This document shows, one piece after another, positions 1 to 8,430 of a stretch of DNA of 64,000 nucleotides; the first letter of the stretch is position 1; the number at the start of each line of letters is the position of its first letter. Both the position numbers and the translations under genes were made by a program. The notes beneath the pieces are model-generated. The model ran no database searches, was not told the origin of the DNA, and saw nothing but the letters and a program-made list of their open reading frames with translations. The stretch is from Sulfitobacter undariae (GTDB lineage Bacteria > Pseudomonadota > Alphaproteobacteria > Rhodobacterales > Rhodobacteraceae): NCBI RefSeq assembly GCF_014196805.1, contig NZ_JACIEI010000003.1, positions 248,001 to 312,000 on the forward strand, given 5' to 3'.

Positions 1-64
1 TCGCGAAGAGATATTGGCGGTAATCCGTTCAGGGGGTGCACCACTTGCGCGCGCAGCAGAGTAG
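1..64 (+). CDS. C-terminal end of an unidentified protein, cut by the window edge
   Basis: Reading from base 2, an open frame of 20 codons ends at a TAG stop at 62-64. The residues (REEILAVIRSGG and an Ala-rich tail) are compatible with the end of a real protein, but too little is present to name a family. Frame 1 is also open, to a TGA at 70-72, so even the frame is uncertain. Confidence 0.3.
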   Translation, partial: REEILAVIRSGGAPLARAAE

Positions 65-116
65 CGCAATGAAAGTGTAACAAAAAAAGGCTAGTTGCAT
101 AAAAAAGGATTGAAAT

Positions 117-1004
117 ATGTCCCTGATGCAACTGCCGCCCACCGCCCGTGATCTAAGCTATGCATGGTCTGCACAGACCCGCAGTGGCCAAGCTGTCATT
201 CGTCTGATGGAGAACGCAACGGGCCGTATTGGCCTGATCAAACGGGCACGCGGCTATGAAGCGCAACTGGCGGCTGGGGCTAATTTCTTTGAGGTCATGG
301 CTGAGCGTTATGGTTTGACCCTTGATGTGGCTGCTAGTGCGCTGAGCAATGTACCCCGCCAAGGGCCGCTGATTGTTATTGCCAACCATCCTTATGGGAT
401 TTTGGACGGGCTGATGATGGGGCACGTCCTGAGCCGCACACGCCCTGATTTCAAGATCATGGCGAGTTCAGTTTTTGGGAAAGTCTCAGAGTTACAAAGC
501 AGCATCCTGCCGATCAACTTTGCGGAGACCAAAGAAGCCGTTGCGATGAATCTTGAAACGCGGCGCACCGCGCTGGAGTCTCTGGGCAATGGCGGGGCCG
601 TGGGGATATTTCCGGGTGGCACGGTTAGCACGGGGGTGAAGCCGTTTTCACATCCCATGGACCCGAACTGGCGTAGCTTTACCGCGCGGATGATTTCCAA
701 GTCCGATGCCACGATATTGCCGATCTATTTTGATGGCCATACCAGCAGAATGTTCCAAATTGCCAGCCACTTACATGCCACGTTGCGTATGGGGTTGTTG
801 ATTAAAGAGTTCCGCAAGCGGGTGGATACGCCTGTGCGCATGGTCATCGGAGAGCCGATCAACCGCGACGTTTTGAAGCCGATGTCAAATGATGCAAAAG
901 GTATGATGGATTTCCTGCGCAAAGCCACGTATGAGTTGGCCCCAGAGCCGCTCAAATCCTTTGATGCGGGGTATGAATTCGAGGACCGGCATCGCAGCCG
1001 GTAG
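117..1004 (+). CDS. Lysophospholipid acyltransferase family protein (PlsC-like)
   Basis: A 295-residue protein of the PlsC/LPLAT acyltransferase superfamily, expected to move an acyl chain onto a lysophospholipid or related alcohol at the cytoplasmic face of the inner membrane. An NHPYGILDG motif at about residues 90-98 fits the catalytic His-x(n)-Asp block, and a FPGG motif at about 165-168 takes the place of the usual substrate-binding EGTR block. The His-to-Asp spacing is five residues rather than four, as in the hemolysin-like branch of the family. It is the first gene of a tight plus-strand run with murI nine bases downstream. The exact substrate cannot be read from the sequence. Confidence 0.82.
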   Translation: MSLMQLPPTARDLSYAWSAQTRSGQAVIRLMENATGRIGLIKRARGYEAQLAAGANFFEVMAERYGLTLDVAASALSNVPRQGPLIVIANHPYGILDGLMMGHVLSRTRPDFKIMASSVFGKVSELQSSILPINFAETKEAVAMNLETRRTALESLGNGGAVGIFPGGTVSTGVKPFSHPMDPNWRSFTARMISKSDATILPIYFDGHTSRMFQIASHLHATLRMGLLIKEFRKRVDTPVRMVIGEPINRDVLKPMSNDAKGMMDFLRKATYELAPEPLKSFDAGYEFEDRHRSR

Positions 1005-1013
1005 GGCGCGCAT

Positions 1014-1823
1014 ATGGCGGTAGGCATTTTTGACAGTGGATTGGGCGGGTTGACCATTTGGGATGCTGTTCAGGCCCGTCTTCCCGATCAGGAATTTGTG
1101 TATTTGGCCGATAGTGCCCATGCGCCTTATGGTGTGCGTAGTGCGGACGACATCTATGATCTGACCGTTTCCGCCACCCAGCGCCTATTTGATGCTGGCT
1201 GCGATCTGGTTGTTCTGGCCTGCAACACCGCCTCTGCGGCTGCGCTGCGCCGTATGCAAGAAAGCTGGGTGCCAGAAGGCAAACGTGTGCTGGGCGTCTT
1301 TGTGCCCTTGATCGAGGCGCTGACCGAACGGCAGTGGGGTGATAACTCACCGCCACGCGAAGTCGGCGTGAACCATGTGGCGCTATTTGCCACACCCGCC
1401 ACCGTTGCGACCCGTGCGTTCCAGCGGGAACTGGCGTTCCGTGCGATTGGTGTGGACGTTGAGGCGCAGGCCTGTGGTGGTGTCGTGGACGCGATTGAGG
1501 ACGGGGATATGATCCTTGCCGAAGCACTGGTGCGCAGCCATGTGGACGCCTTGATGCGCAAAATGCCCAAACCTCAGGCGGCCATTCTGGGCTGCACACA
1601 TTATCCGCTGCTGAAATCCACTTTCCAAGACGCTTTGGGCGCGGATGTTGCCGTGTTTTCGCAGGCTGATCTGGTGGCAGAAAGCCTTGCGGATTATCTG
1701 ATCCGTCACCCTGACAAGACTGGCAGTGGCAATGCCGCGTTTTTGACCACAGGCGATCCCAAACGCGTCAGTGACCGCGCGACCCAGTTTTTGCGACGAC
1801 CGTTGACCTTTACCGCAGCCTGA
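1014..1823 (+). CDS. murI: Glutamate racemase
   Basis: Converts L-glutamate to D-glutamate for peptidoglycan stem peptides, in the cytoplasm. The N-terminal FDSGLGGL block, Asp33-Ser in [11 protein letters not shown], and the two catalytic cysteines in ACNTAS (Cys70) and GCTHYPLL (Cys194) are all present, and 269 residues is the normal family length. The ATG at 1014 lies nine bases after the acyltransferase stop, so the two are likely cotranscribed. Two envelope-building genes in a row make a coherent pair. Confidence 0.96.
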   Translation: MAVGIFDSGLGGLTIWDAVQARLPDQEFVYLADSAHAPYGVRSADDIYDLTVSATQRLFDAGCDLVVLACNTASAAALRRMQESWVPEGKRVLGVFVPLIEALTERQWGDNSPPREVGVNHVALFATPATVATRAFQRELAFRAIGVDVEAQACGGVVDAIEDGDMILAEALVRSHVDALMRKMPKPQAAILGCTHYPLLKSTFQDALGADVAVFSQADLVAESLADYLIRHPDKTGSGNAAFLTTGDPKRVSDRATQFLRRPLTFTAA

Positions 1824-1871
1824 GGGCGCAAGATTCAATACGCAAAACACGTTTTTTCAGGACGACACATC

Positions 1872-2900
1872 ATGACTTACAATATCGCTATTCTGGGCGC
1901 TTCGGGTTACACGGGCGCAGAGTTGATCCGGCTGATTGCTGGACATTCTTCTATGACAATCAAATCTTTGGGTGGTAATTCCAAAGCAGGGCAGAGCATG
2001 GCATCGGTGTTCCCACATCTTCGCCATCTGGACCTGCCTGATTTGGTAACCATGGAAGAAATTGATTTCTCACAGATTGATCTGTGCTTTTGCGCTTTGC
2101 CGCATAAAACCTCGCAAGAGGTGATTGCGCAATTGCCCAAAGATTTGAAGATTGTGGATCTTTCCGCTGATTTCCGGTTGCGTGACCCTGAGGAGTACCA
2201 GCGCTGGTACGGTAATCCGCATGCGGCATTGGAGCAGCAAGCCGAGGCTGTTTATGGCTTGTCCGAGTTCTACCGCACAGAAATTAAAGCGGCGCGTTTG
2301 GTGGCGGGAACAGGCTGTAACGCCGCGACGGGCCAGTTTGCGCTTCGGCCGCTGATCAGTGCAGGGCTAATTGATCTGGATGATATCATTCTAGACCTGA
2401 AATGTGCCGTATCGGGTGCGGGCCGTGCTTTGAAAGAAAACCTGCTGCATGCCGAGTTGTCCGAGGGCTATCATGCCTATGCGTTGGGCAGTACGCACCG
2501 TCATTTGGGTGAATTCGATCAGGAGTTTTCCGCGTTGGCAGGGCGGCCTGTGAAGGTTCAATTTACGCCACATTTGGTGCCTGCAAACCGAGGTATTTTA
2601 GCGACCTGCTATGTCAAAGGTGATCCGCAGGCCATGCACGCAGCATTGGAAGCGGCCTATGCGGATGAACCGTTTATCGTGGTACTACCTTATGGCGAGG
2701 CACCTTCTACGCGGCATATTCGGGGCTCGAACTTCTGCCACATCGGGGTCAGCGGTGACCGGACGTCTGGCCGTGCAACTGTGATCGCTGCGCTGGACAA
2801 TCTGACCAAAGGGTCATCTGGCCAAGCCTTGCAAAACGCGAACCTGATGTTGGGCATTGATGAGACCGAAGGCCTGATGATGGCACCCCTGTTCCCATGA
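1872..2900 (+). CDS. argC: N-acetyl-gamma-glutamyl-phosphate reductase
   Basis: Third step of arginine biosynthesis: NADPH-dependent reduction of N-acetyl-glutamyl phosphate to the semialdehyde. The NAD(P)-binding [13 protein letters not shown] block starts at residue 9, and the active-site cysteine lies in GTGCNAATG (Cys149). Length (342 residues) fits the common ArgC type. The ATG at 1872 follows GGACGACACATC, giving a usable ribosome site. ccmE follows after 16 bases, so argC is in the same transcription unit as the ccm genes although the pathways are unrelated. Confidence 0.96.
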   Translation: MTYNIAILGASGYTGAELIRLIAGHSSMTIKSLGGNSKAGQSMASVFPHLRHLDLPDLVTMEEIDFSQIDLCFCALPHKTSQEVIAQLPKDLKIVDLSADFRLRDPEEYQRWYGNPHAALEQQAEAVYGLSEFYRTEIKAARLVAGTGCNAATGQFALRPLISAGLIDLDDIILDLKCAVSGAGRALKENLLHAELSEGYHAYALGSTHRHLGEFDQEFSALAGRPVKVQFTPHLVPANRGILATCYVKGDPQAMHAALEAAYADEPFIVVLPYGEAPSTRHIRGSNFCHIGVSGDRTSGRATVIAALDNLTKGSSGQALQNANLMLGIDETEGLMMAPLFP

Positions 2901-2916
2901 TGCATATGAGGTCTGT

Positions 2917-3360
2917 ATGAAAAGCCTGAAAAAACAGCGCCGAATTCAACTGATCGCTGTGGCGGTTGTGGCCCTTATCGGCTCAACTGCCTTGATCGGT
3001 TACGGGATGCGGGACGGGATCAATTTTTTCCGCGCCCCCAGCCAAGTTATGGCGGAACCGCCTGCGCCAAGTGAGGTGTTTCGCATTGGCGGCTTGGTGG
3101 AAGAAGGCACGTTGAAGCGTGGTCAAGGCGAGCAGATCAGCTTCTCGGTGACCGATGGTGGTGCCAGTGTTCCAGTGGTTTTTACAGGGGTGTTGCCTGA
3201 TCTTTTTGGTGAGAATGAAGGCATGGTGGGGACGGGCCGTTATATCAACGGGGTCTTCGAAGCCACTGAAATCCTTGCCAAACATGATGAAACTTACATG
3301 CCAAAAGAGGTCGTAGACGCGTTGAAAGCACAAGGCGTCTACAAAGAGCCTGACAGCTAG
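2917..3360 (+). CDS. ccmE: Cytochrome c maturation haem chaperone CcmE
   Basis: Periplasmic haem chaperone that holds haem covalently and passes it to CcmF/CcmH for attachment to apocytochromes c. One N-terminal membrane anchor (about residues 10-29) is followed by an OB-fold domain, and the haem-binding histidine is His123 with Tyr127 in AKHDETYMPKE. 147 residues is the usual length. ccmF and ccmH lie downstream after two inserted lysis-type genes. The many c-type cytochromes of the sox cluster (SoxA, SoxX, SoxD) are expected clients. Confidence 0.95.
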   Translation: MKSLKKQRRIQLIAVAVVALIGSTALIGYGMRDGINFFRAPSQVMAEPPAPSEVFRIGGLVEEGTLKRGQGEQISFSVTDGGASVPVVFTGVLPDLFGENEGMVGTGRYINGVFEATEILAKHDETYMPKEVVDALKAQGVYKEPDS

Positions 3361-3403
3361 AAGCGTACGCTCGGCTTAGCGGGTATTAACTATTTTGGCG
3401 CTT

Positions 3404-3431
3404 GATTTCCCCGACTGGAAAAGGGGAAATC
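3404..3431 (+). promoter_or_regulatory. Hairpin covering the ribosome-binding site of the endolysin gene
   Basis: GATTTCCCC (3404-3412) and GGGGAAATC (3423-3431) form a perfect nine-base-pair stem with a ten-base loop. The right arm contains the only purine-rich Shine-Dalgarno candidate (GGGGA) and ends one base before the ATG at 3433. There is no T-run after it, so it is not a terminator. Folding in the mRNA should block initiation; this is an inference from the sequence. Confidence 0.6.
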
Positions 3432-3432
3432 C

Positions 3433-4044
3433 ATGGCGACTGTCAGGCAGATTGCACAAGAGATTGTAAACCGCGAAGGCGGGTATGTGAACGATCCCGA
3501 TGACCCGGGTGGCGCAACTAATTTTGGTGTGACCATCCACACTATGCGGCGTCTGGGGCTTGATCTGGACCGCGACGGCAGTATCACCGCCGTGGACGTC
3601 AAGCGCCTGACGCGGGCGCAAGCGATTGAAATTTTTCTAGAACATTACTTCAACAGCCCGCGTATTGCCGAACTTCCTGCGGCACTGCAGCCATCGGTTT
3701 TTGACATGTATGTGAACGCAGGCAGTAATGCGGTGAAAATTCTGCAACAGCTTTTGGTGGATATGGGCTATGCCGTTGCTGTTGACGGCGTGCTGGGGCC
3801 GCAGAGTTTTGCAGCCGTGCGTGTGGCCTTTGGTGCTGCGCCCGACGAGGTGGTGAACGCCTATGGCATTGCGCGGCGAAATTATTACTTTCGTCTTGCG
3901 GACCGCCGCACGGCAAGCCGGAAATACGCCCGTACGCTGGCGGGGGGCAAAGGTGGGTGGATCAAACGCGCAGAGGAATTCATTGCGCCCAAATACCATA
4001 TGACGGATGCCGAATTCAAAGCGAGGACGCAGCAATGGGGATGA
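3433..4044 (+). CDS. Holin-associated N-acetylmuramidase / endolysin (GH108, ZliS-like)
   Basis: A 203-residue lysozyme-like protein of glycoside hydrolase family 108. The catalytic glutamate is expected in the N-terminal REGGYVNDPDDPGGATNFGVT region (Glu near residue 15), followed by a C-terminal peptidoglycan-binding-like region (VDGVLGPQSF, about 117-126). No signal peptide is visible, so access to peptidoglycan should depend on a holin, which is encoded immediately downstream with overlap. The same endolysin-holin pair is used for release of the Rhodobacter gene transfer agent. It lies between ccmE and ccmF, and a hairpin covers its ribosome site. Confidence 0.88.
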   Translation: MATVRQIAQEIVNREGGYVNDPDDPGGATNFGVTIHTMRRLGLDLDRDGSITAVDVKRLTRAQAIEIFLEHYFNSPRIAELPAALQPSVFDMYVNAGSNAVKILQQLLVDMGYAVAVDGVLGPQSFAAVRVAFGAAPDEVVNAYGIARRNYYFRLADRRTASRKYARTLAGGKGGWIKRAEEFIAPKYHMTDAEFKARTQQWG

Positions 4045-4607
4045 TGGGGCGTTTTTTGAATGTTGTCTTTGGCGGAGAGCGTAACGTGATCCGAGAGACA
4101 GTTGAGGTGTTTCGCGAAAATGCTGACGCGGGTGGCGCGCGTAATGCGCAGGTGCAGGGGCAGGCGATGGGGCAATATGGCGAAGAGTTTCGCGCCGCAC
4201 GGAGCGGTGGTTTTGATCGGTTTATGGATGGTTTGAATCGCTTGCCGCGTCCGGCAATGGCGCTGGGAACTTTGGGTCTGTTTATCTCGGCGATGGTGTC
4301 GCCCTTATGGTTCGCTCAGCGGATGCAGGGGATCGCCTTGGTGCCAGAGCCGCTTTGGTGGCTGCTGGGGGTGATCGTGTCGTTTTACTTTGGAGCACGG
4401 CATCAGATGAAGTCGCAAGAGTATCATCGTGGTATTGTTAGCGCTGTACAGCAGGTGCCTCGGGCTGTTCAAAACATAGAAATGATCGGTGGCCTGCGCG
4501 CCGAGTCTGCGGGTGTTGCGGATACAGGCACAGATGCCCGGTTGGATGCTGTGGCGATCAAACCTGATGACAATCCGGCGCTGGTGGCGTGGAAGGCCGC
4601 ACATTGA
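4035..4607 (+). CDS. Holin, three-transmembrane GTA-type family
   Basis: A 190-residue membrane protein resembling the 3TM holins of gene-transfer-agent release (the family Pfam calls GTA_holin_3TM). Hydrophobic segments lie near residues 74-97 and 103-121, and the rest is polar and Ala/Gln-rich. The ATG at 4035 overlaps the endolysin stop by ten bases and has GAGGAC seven bases upstream; an ATG at 4041 (an ATGA overlap) is the alternative. A longer upstream frame exists but has no support. Translational overlap with the endolysin shows they act as one lysis cassette. Family assignment rests on context and hydrophobicity. Confidence 0.75.
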   Translation: MGMMGRFLNVVFGGERNVIRETVEVFRENADAGGARNAQVQGQAMGQYGEEFRAARSGGFDRFMDGLNRLPRPAMALGTLGLFISAMVSPLWFAQRMQGIALVPEPLWWLLGVIVSFYFGARHQMKSQEYHRGIVSAVQQVPRAVQNIEMIGGLRAESAGVADTGTDARLDAVAIKPDDNPALVAWKAAH

Positions 4608-4693
4608 GGTTCAGACCTGCGGCTCTTTGACCACTGTTAGCGGATCAGGTGAAATCAACTGGATCAAATCCGTGGTTCGTTTATATTGCGCCC

Positions 4694-6661
4694 ATGATTA
4701 CAGAGCTCGGACATTTCGCCCTCCTGCTCGCCTTTGGCGTAGCGCTTGTTCAAATGATAGTGCCCATGATCGGGGCGGCCAAAGGTTGGCCCGGTTGGAT
4801 GGCGGTGGCTGAACCCGCTGCGATGGTGCAGTTTGTGCTGATTGCGGCCTCCTTCGGGGCGCTGACTTGGGCGTTTGTGACCTCGGATTTCAGCCTTGCT
4901 GTTGTTGTTTCAAACAGCCACTCGCTCAAACCGCTGATCTATAAAATTAGCGGTACGTGGGGCAACCACGAAGGCTCGATGTTGCTTTGGGTGCTGATTG
5001 TGGCGCTGTTTGGCGCGATGGCCGCATGGTTTGGCGGGCAGCTTCCTGCTACTTTACGTGCACGGGTTTTGGCGGTTCAAGCCTCTATCGGGGTGGCGTT
5101 TCTGGCGTTTATCTTGCTCACGTCCAACCCGTTTTCGCGGATGGAAGTACCGCCGTTTGATGGACAAGACCTTAACCCGCTGCTGCAAGACCCGGGTTTG
5201 GCCTTCCATCCCCCATTTTTATACCTTGGCTATGTGGGCCTGAGCATGGCGTTTAGTTTTGCCGTGGCTGCATTGATTGAGGGCCGCGTTGATGCCGCAT
5301 GGGGGCGCTGGGTGCGCCCATGGACACTGGCGGCCTGGATTTTCCTGACCATCGGTATCGGTCTTGGCTCGTGGTGGGCCTATTATGAATTGGGCTGGGG
5401 CGGATTTTGGTTTTGGGACCCTGTTGAAAACGCCAGCTTTATGCCGTGGCTATTGGCGGGAGCGTTGTTGCATTCTGCCATTGTGGTGGAAAAACGCGAG
5501 GCGTTGAAAAGCTGGACCATCCTACTGGCCATCCTTGCCTTCGGTTTCTCACTGATCGGGACGTTCATCGTGCGTTCGGGTTTGCTGACATCGGTCCATG
5601 CTTTTGCGAATGACCCCGAGCGTGGGATTTTCATTCTTGGCATTATGGCATTCTTCATGGGTGGTGCATTGGTTCTGTTTACAATCCGTGCAGGCGCGAT
5701 GGAGGCAAAGGGGGTGTTTTCCCTTGCCTCACGCGAAAGCGCGTTGGTGGTGAACAACCTGCTGTTGGCGGTTGCGTGTTTTGTGGTGTTTGTCGGGACG
5801 ATGTGGCCACTGCTGGCCGAGTTGTTCTTTGATCGTAAGCTGAGTGTGGGGCCGCCATTTTTCGATAAGGCGTTTACGCCGTTTATGGTTTTGCTAGGGC
5901 TGGCGCTGCCTATCGGGTCGGCCATGCCGTGGAAACGCGCAAACATGCGACGTGCCATCTACCCGCTGCGCTATGCGTTTCTGGTGGCTGTCGCGATTGG
6001 CGGGCTTGTGTGGTCCATGCAGACAGGGCGTAGCCTGATCGGGCCTGTTGGCATGTTTCTTGGCGCGTGGATTTTGATGGGCGTTGTCATTGATCTGGCG
6101 CAGCGCACGGGGCGGGGGCCGAACCGCTTGCGCCGCTTGTTCCGTCTGCCTGGTGCAGATTGGGGTAAGGCGGTTGCACACGCAGGGCTTGGTATTACAT
6201 TTATTGGCGTGGCAGGCATTTATGCGTGGACGGTTGATGACATCCGCGTGGCGCAAATTAATGTGCCGTTTGAAGTGTTTGACTACGACATGACGCTACG
6301 CAGTGTCACAAAAAGCAATGGACCCAACTATGTTGCGACAACTGCGGTCATTGATGTTTCGCAAGGCGGTGCATTTCTAGCGACACTTTCGCCCGAAAAA
6401 CGGTTTTACCCTGTTGCGCAGATGCCAACCACGGAAGCCGCAATTCATCAGACCGCCAAACGTGACCTTTATGTTGTCATTGGAGATGAGCAGGAAGGCG
6501 GCGGTTGGGCGGTGCGGACTTATATCAAGGCGATGACCACATGGATCTGGATTGGTACGGGGCTGATGGCGCTTGGCGGGATATTCAGTCTGTTTGACAG
6601 GCGCTTCCGCGTTGCTGTGGGGACGCGCAAGACACCCGTCAAGGGAGTACCAGCAGAATGA
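4694..6661 (+). CDS. ccmF: Cytochrome c haem lyase subunit CcmF
   Basis: Integral membrane protein that, with CcmH, ligates haem to CXXCH motifs of apocytochromes c. It has many membrane segments, and the WWD-type haem-handling signature WGGFWFWDPVENASFMPWL lies at about residues 235-253. The start was placed at the ATG at 4694 (MITELGHFAL), the typical CcmF N-terminus, giving 655 residues; a frame extension to 4649 adds unrelated residues. It overlaps ccmH by four bases. It is separated from ccmE by the endolysin/holin pair. Confidence 0.95.
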   Translation: MITELGHFALLLAFGVALVQMIVPMIGAAKGWPGWMAVAEPAAMVQFVLIAASFGALTWAFVTSDFSLAVVVSNSHSLKPLIYKISGTWGNHEGSMLLWVLIVALFGAMAAWFGGQLPATLRARVLAVQASIGVAFLAFILLTSNPFSRMEVPPFDGQDLNPLLQDPGLAFHPPFLYLGYVGLSMAFSFAVAALIEGRVDAAWGRWVRPWTLAAWIFLTIGIGLGSWWAYYELGWGGFWFWDPVENASFMPWLLAGALLHSAIVVEKREALKSWTILLAILAFGFSLIGTFIVRSGLLTSVHAFANDPERGIFILGIMAFFMGGALVLFTIRAGAMEAKGVFSLASRESALVVNNLLLAVACFVVFVGTMWPLLAELFFDRKLSVGPPFFDKAFTPFMVLLGLALPIGSAMPWKRANMRRAIYPLRYAFLVAVAIGGLVWSMQTGRSLIGPVGMFLGAWILMGVVIDLAQRTGRGPNRLRRLFRLPGADWGKAVAHAGLGITFIGVAGIYAWTVDDIRVAQINVPFEVFDYDMTLRSVTKSNGPNYVATTAVIDVSQGGAFLATLSPEKRFYPVAQMPTTEAAIHQTAKRDLYVVIGDEQEGGGWAVRTYIKAMTTWIWIGTGLMALGGIFSLFDRRFRVAVGTRKTPVKGVPAE

Positions 6662-7110
6662 AGCGGCTTGTCCTGATCCTCATGCTGTTGGCCAGCCCCG
6701 TGACGGCGGTTGAGCCTGACGAAATCCTTTCTGATCCTGTGCTAGAGCAACGGGCGCGCGAACTCTCCAAGGGGTTGCGCTGCCTTGTGTGTCGCAACGA
6801 AAGCATCGACGAGAGTAACGCCTCGCTGGCGAAAGACCTGCGCATTTTGTTGCGTGAACGTCTGGTAGCAGGGGATAGCGACGCGCAGGCGGTTGATTTC
6901 ATCGTTGCACGGTTTGGGGAATATGTGTTGCTGAACCCACGAAGCGGCGGCATGAACTGGCTGCTGTGGGGGGCAGGGCCGCTGATGCTGATGCTGGCGG
7001 GTACAACTGGTGCCTTCTATGTCCGCAGCCGCAGCCGTGCGAAAGCCCCGCAAGACGAAGAGTTGAGCGCTGATGAGGCGCAGAAATTGCGCGACATCCT
7101 GAACAATTGA
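6658..7110 (+). CDS. ccmH: Cytochrome c maturation thiol reductant CcmH (CcmL-type)
   Basis: Periplasmic, membrane-anchored thiol protein that keeps apocytochrome CXXCH cysteines reduced and presents them to CcmF. It has a signal peptide (residues 1-17), the LRCLVC redox motif with Cys42 and Cys45, and a C-terminal membrane helix at about 99-117. At 150 residues it is the short form without a TPR (CcmI) domain. ATGA overlap with ccmF indicates translational coupling. Confidence 0.94.
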   Translation: MKRLVLILMLLASPVTAVEPDEILSDPVLEQRARELSKGLRCLVCRNESIDESNASLAKDLRILLRERLVAGDSDAQAVDFIVARFGEYVLLNPRSGGMNWLLWGAGPLMLMLAGTTGAFYVRSRSRAKAPQDEELSADEAQKLRDILNN

Positions 7111-7180
7111 CGCGCCGTTTGGCTGGCAGCTTTGAAAATGCCTGTTATCATCTGGCGTAGTTGTAAAATGTGAGGCCACG

Positions 7181-7957
7181 ATGGACTATCAAACGATTAC
7201 CTATGAGTTGAGCGATGGCATGGCCATTGTGACCATGAACCGTGCGGATAAATATAATGCCCTGACCACCCAAATGCGTGCCGAGATCGAGCATGCATTT
7301 TCGCGCGGGGGCCGTGAGGCGCGCGTGGTGGTGATCACCGGCGCTGGCAAAGCCTTTTGTTCCGGGCAAGACCTTGGGGATGCCGCAAGCGGCGGCTCAA
7401 TTGATCTAGAGCGTACTTTGCGCGACGAATACGCACCGATGTTGCGTGCGATCGTCAACTGTCCTGTGCCTACTATTGCCGCCGTTAACGGCCCCGCTGC
7501 GGGGGCTGGTGCCAATCTGGCGCTGGCGGCGGATGTCGTGTTTGCGACCGATAGTGCATATTTTTTGCAGGCGTTTACGCGCATTGGCCTGATCCCCGAT
7601 GCAGGCGGGACTTATACGATGCCTCGTCAGGTGGGCATGGCCAAAGCAATGGGCGCGGCCCTGTTTGCGGATAAAATCTCTGCCCGTCAGGCCGACGACT
7701 GGGGGATGATCTGGGAAGCCGTTGAGGATGCCAAGTTTGACGCCCACTGGCGCGCCAAAGCGGCCCATCTGGCAGCGGGTCCAACCGCAGCCTATGCTGC
7801 CACCAAGCAAGTTATCCGTGACAGTTGGGGCAATAACTTTGAAGAGCAATTAAACCTCGAAGCCCAAGAACAAGGGAAATGCGGAAATTCGCGCGACTTT
7901 AAAGAGGGTGTGATGGCCTTTACACAAAAACGCCCTGCGGTATTTGAAGGGCGCTAA
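7181..7957 (+). CDS. Enoyl-CoA hydratase/isomerase family protein, PaaG-like
   Basis: Crotonase-fold enzyme of 258 residues. The oxyanion-hole blocks SGQDL (about 66-70) and NGPAAGAGANLALAADVV (about 101-118) are clear, and the FTRIGLIPDAGGTY block is close to that of PaaG, the ring-opening isomerase of phenylacetate degradation. No other paa genes are nearby, so a role in phenylacetate catabolism is only possible; a general enoyl-CoA hydratase is the alternative. It ends the plus-strand run and is followed by a strong terminator. Confidence 0.85.
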   Translation: MDYQTITYELSDGMAIVTMNRADKYNALTTQMRAEIEHAFSRGGREARVVVITGAGKAFCSGQDLGDAASGGSIDLERTLRDEYAPMLRAIVNCPVPTIAAVNGPAAGAGANLALAADVVFATDSAYFLQAFTRIGLIPDAGGTYTMPRQVGMAKAMGAALFADKISARQADDWGMIWEAVEDAKFDAHWRAKAAHLAAGPTAAYAATKQVIRDSWGNNFEEQLNLEAQEQGKCGNSRDFKEGVMAFTQKRPAVFEGR

Positions 7958-7981
7958 CCTAGCCAATAAAGCCACGACACA

Positions 7982-8017
7982 AGAAAGGCCGCAGCATTCA
8001 TATGCTGCGGCCTTTCT
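7982..8017. terminator. Bidirectional intrinsic terminator
   Basis: A perfect 16-base-pair stem (7982-7997 with 8002-8017) and a four-base loop lie between the convergent enoyl-CoA hydratase gene and the small minus-strand gene. The arms start AGAAAGG and end CCTTTCT, with further T residues outside, so it can serve both directions. Confidence 0.88.
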
Positions 8018-8042
8018 TTGTTGTCTCATACTTCGATTAGCC

Positions 8043-8354
8043 TCAGGGCGTCACGCGGCGCTCTACCAGCAATACATCCGAAACGGTGGGGGCCTTGCCA
8101 TTCTTGCGCGCAACCACGGCCACCGCAATGCCATTTGCCAAAACTGTGTGGACTGAACCAGAGACCTGTTTGATCGTGATCTCAGGGGGCATATCGCCTT
8201 TGTCATACACAACTGCGATATGATCAGACGCACCGTCGGTATCAGGGACAAGCGCACCTTTAGGGCCTTTTTCGCATTGGGCTTGGGGTGGCATAAGGCT
8301 CTTGGCTTCTGACCATTCGTAACGTGTAAAGGATGTGTCGGGCTGCGGTGCCAT
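8043..8354 (-). CDS. Conserved-looking hypothetical protein, 103 residues
   Basis: Not recognised. A cytoplasmic-looking, soluble 103-residue protein with a regular mix of charged and hydrophobic residues and no signal peptide or motif. It has GGAG six to nine bases ahead of its ATG and ends beside a terminator, which supports it as a real gene. It is downstream of the RTX gene on the same strand, 76 bases away, with a hairpin between them. Confidence 0.6.
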   Translation of the reverse strand: MAPQPDTSFTRYEWSEAKSLMPPQAQCEKGPKGALVPDTDGASDHIAVVYDKGDMPPEITIKQVSGSVHTVLANGIAVAVVARKNGKAPTVSDVLLVERRVTP

Positions 8355-8386
8355 TATGGGGAGCTCCTATGAAACTGGCGTCAGGA

Positions 8387-8428
8387 TCAGGTAGGGTCGT
8401 TGTATTTCTACCCTACCTGAGTTTTTTT
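8387..8428 (+). terminator. Terminator-like hairpin pointing against the flanking genes
   Basis: TCAGGTAGGGT (8387-8397) and ACCCTACCTGA (8410-8420) form a perfect 11-base-pair stem, followed on the plus strand by GTTTTTTT. Both neighbours are on the minus strand, where the stem is preceded by an A-run and not followed by a U-run. It starts three bases after the RTX stop codon in the minus direction. Confidence 0.65.
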
Positions 8429-8430
8429 GA

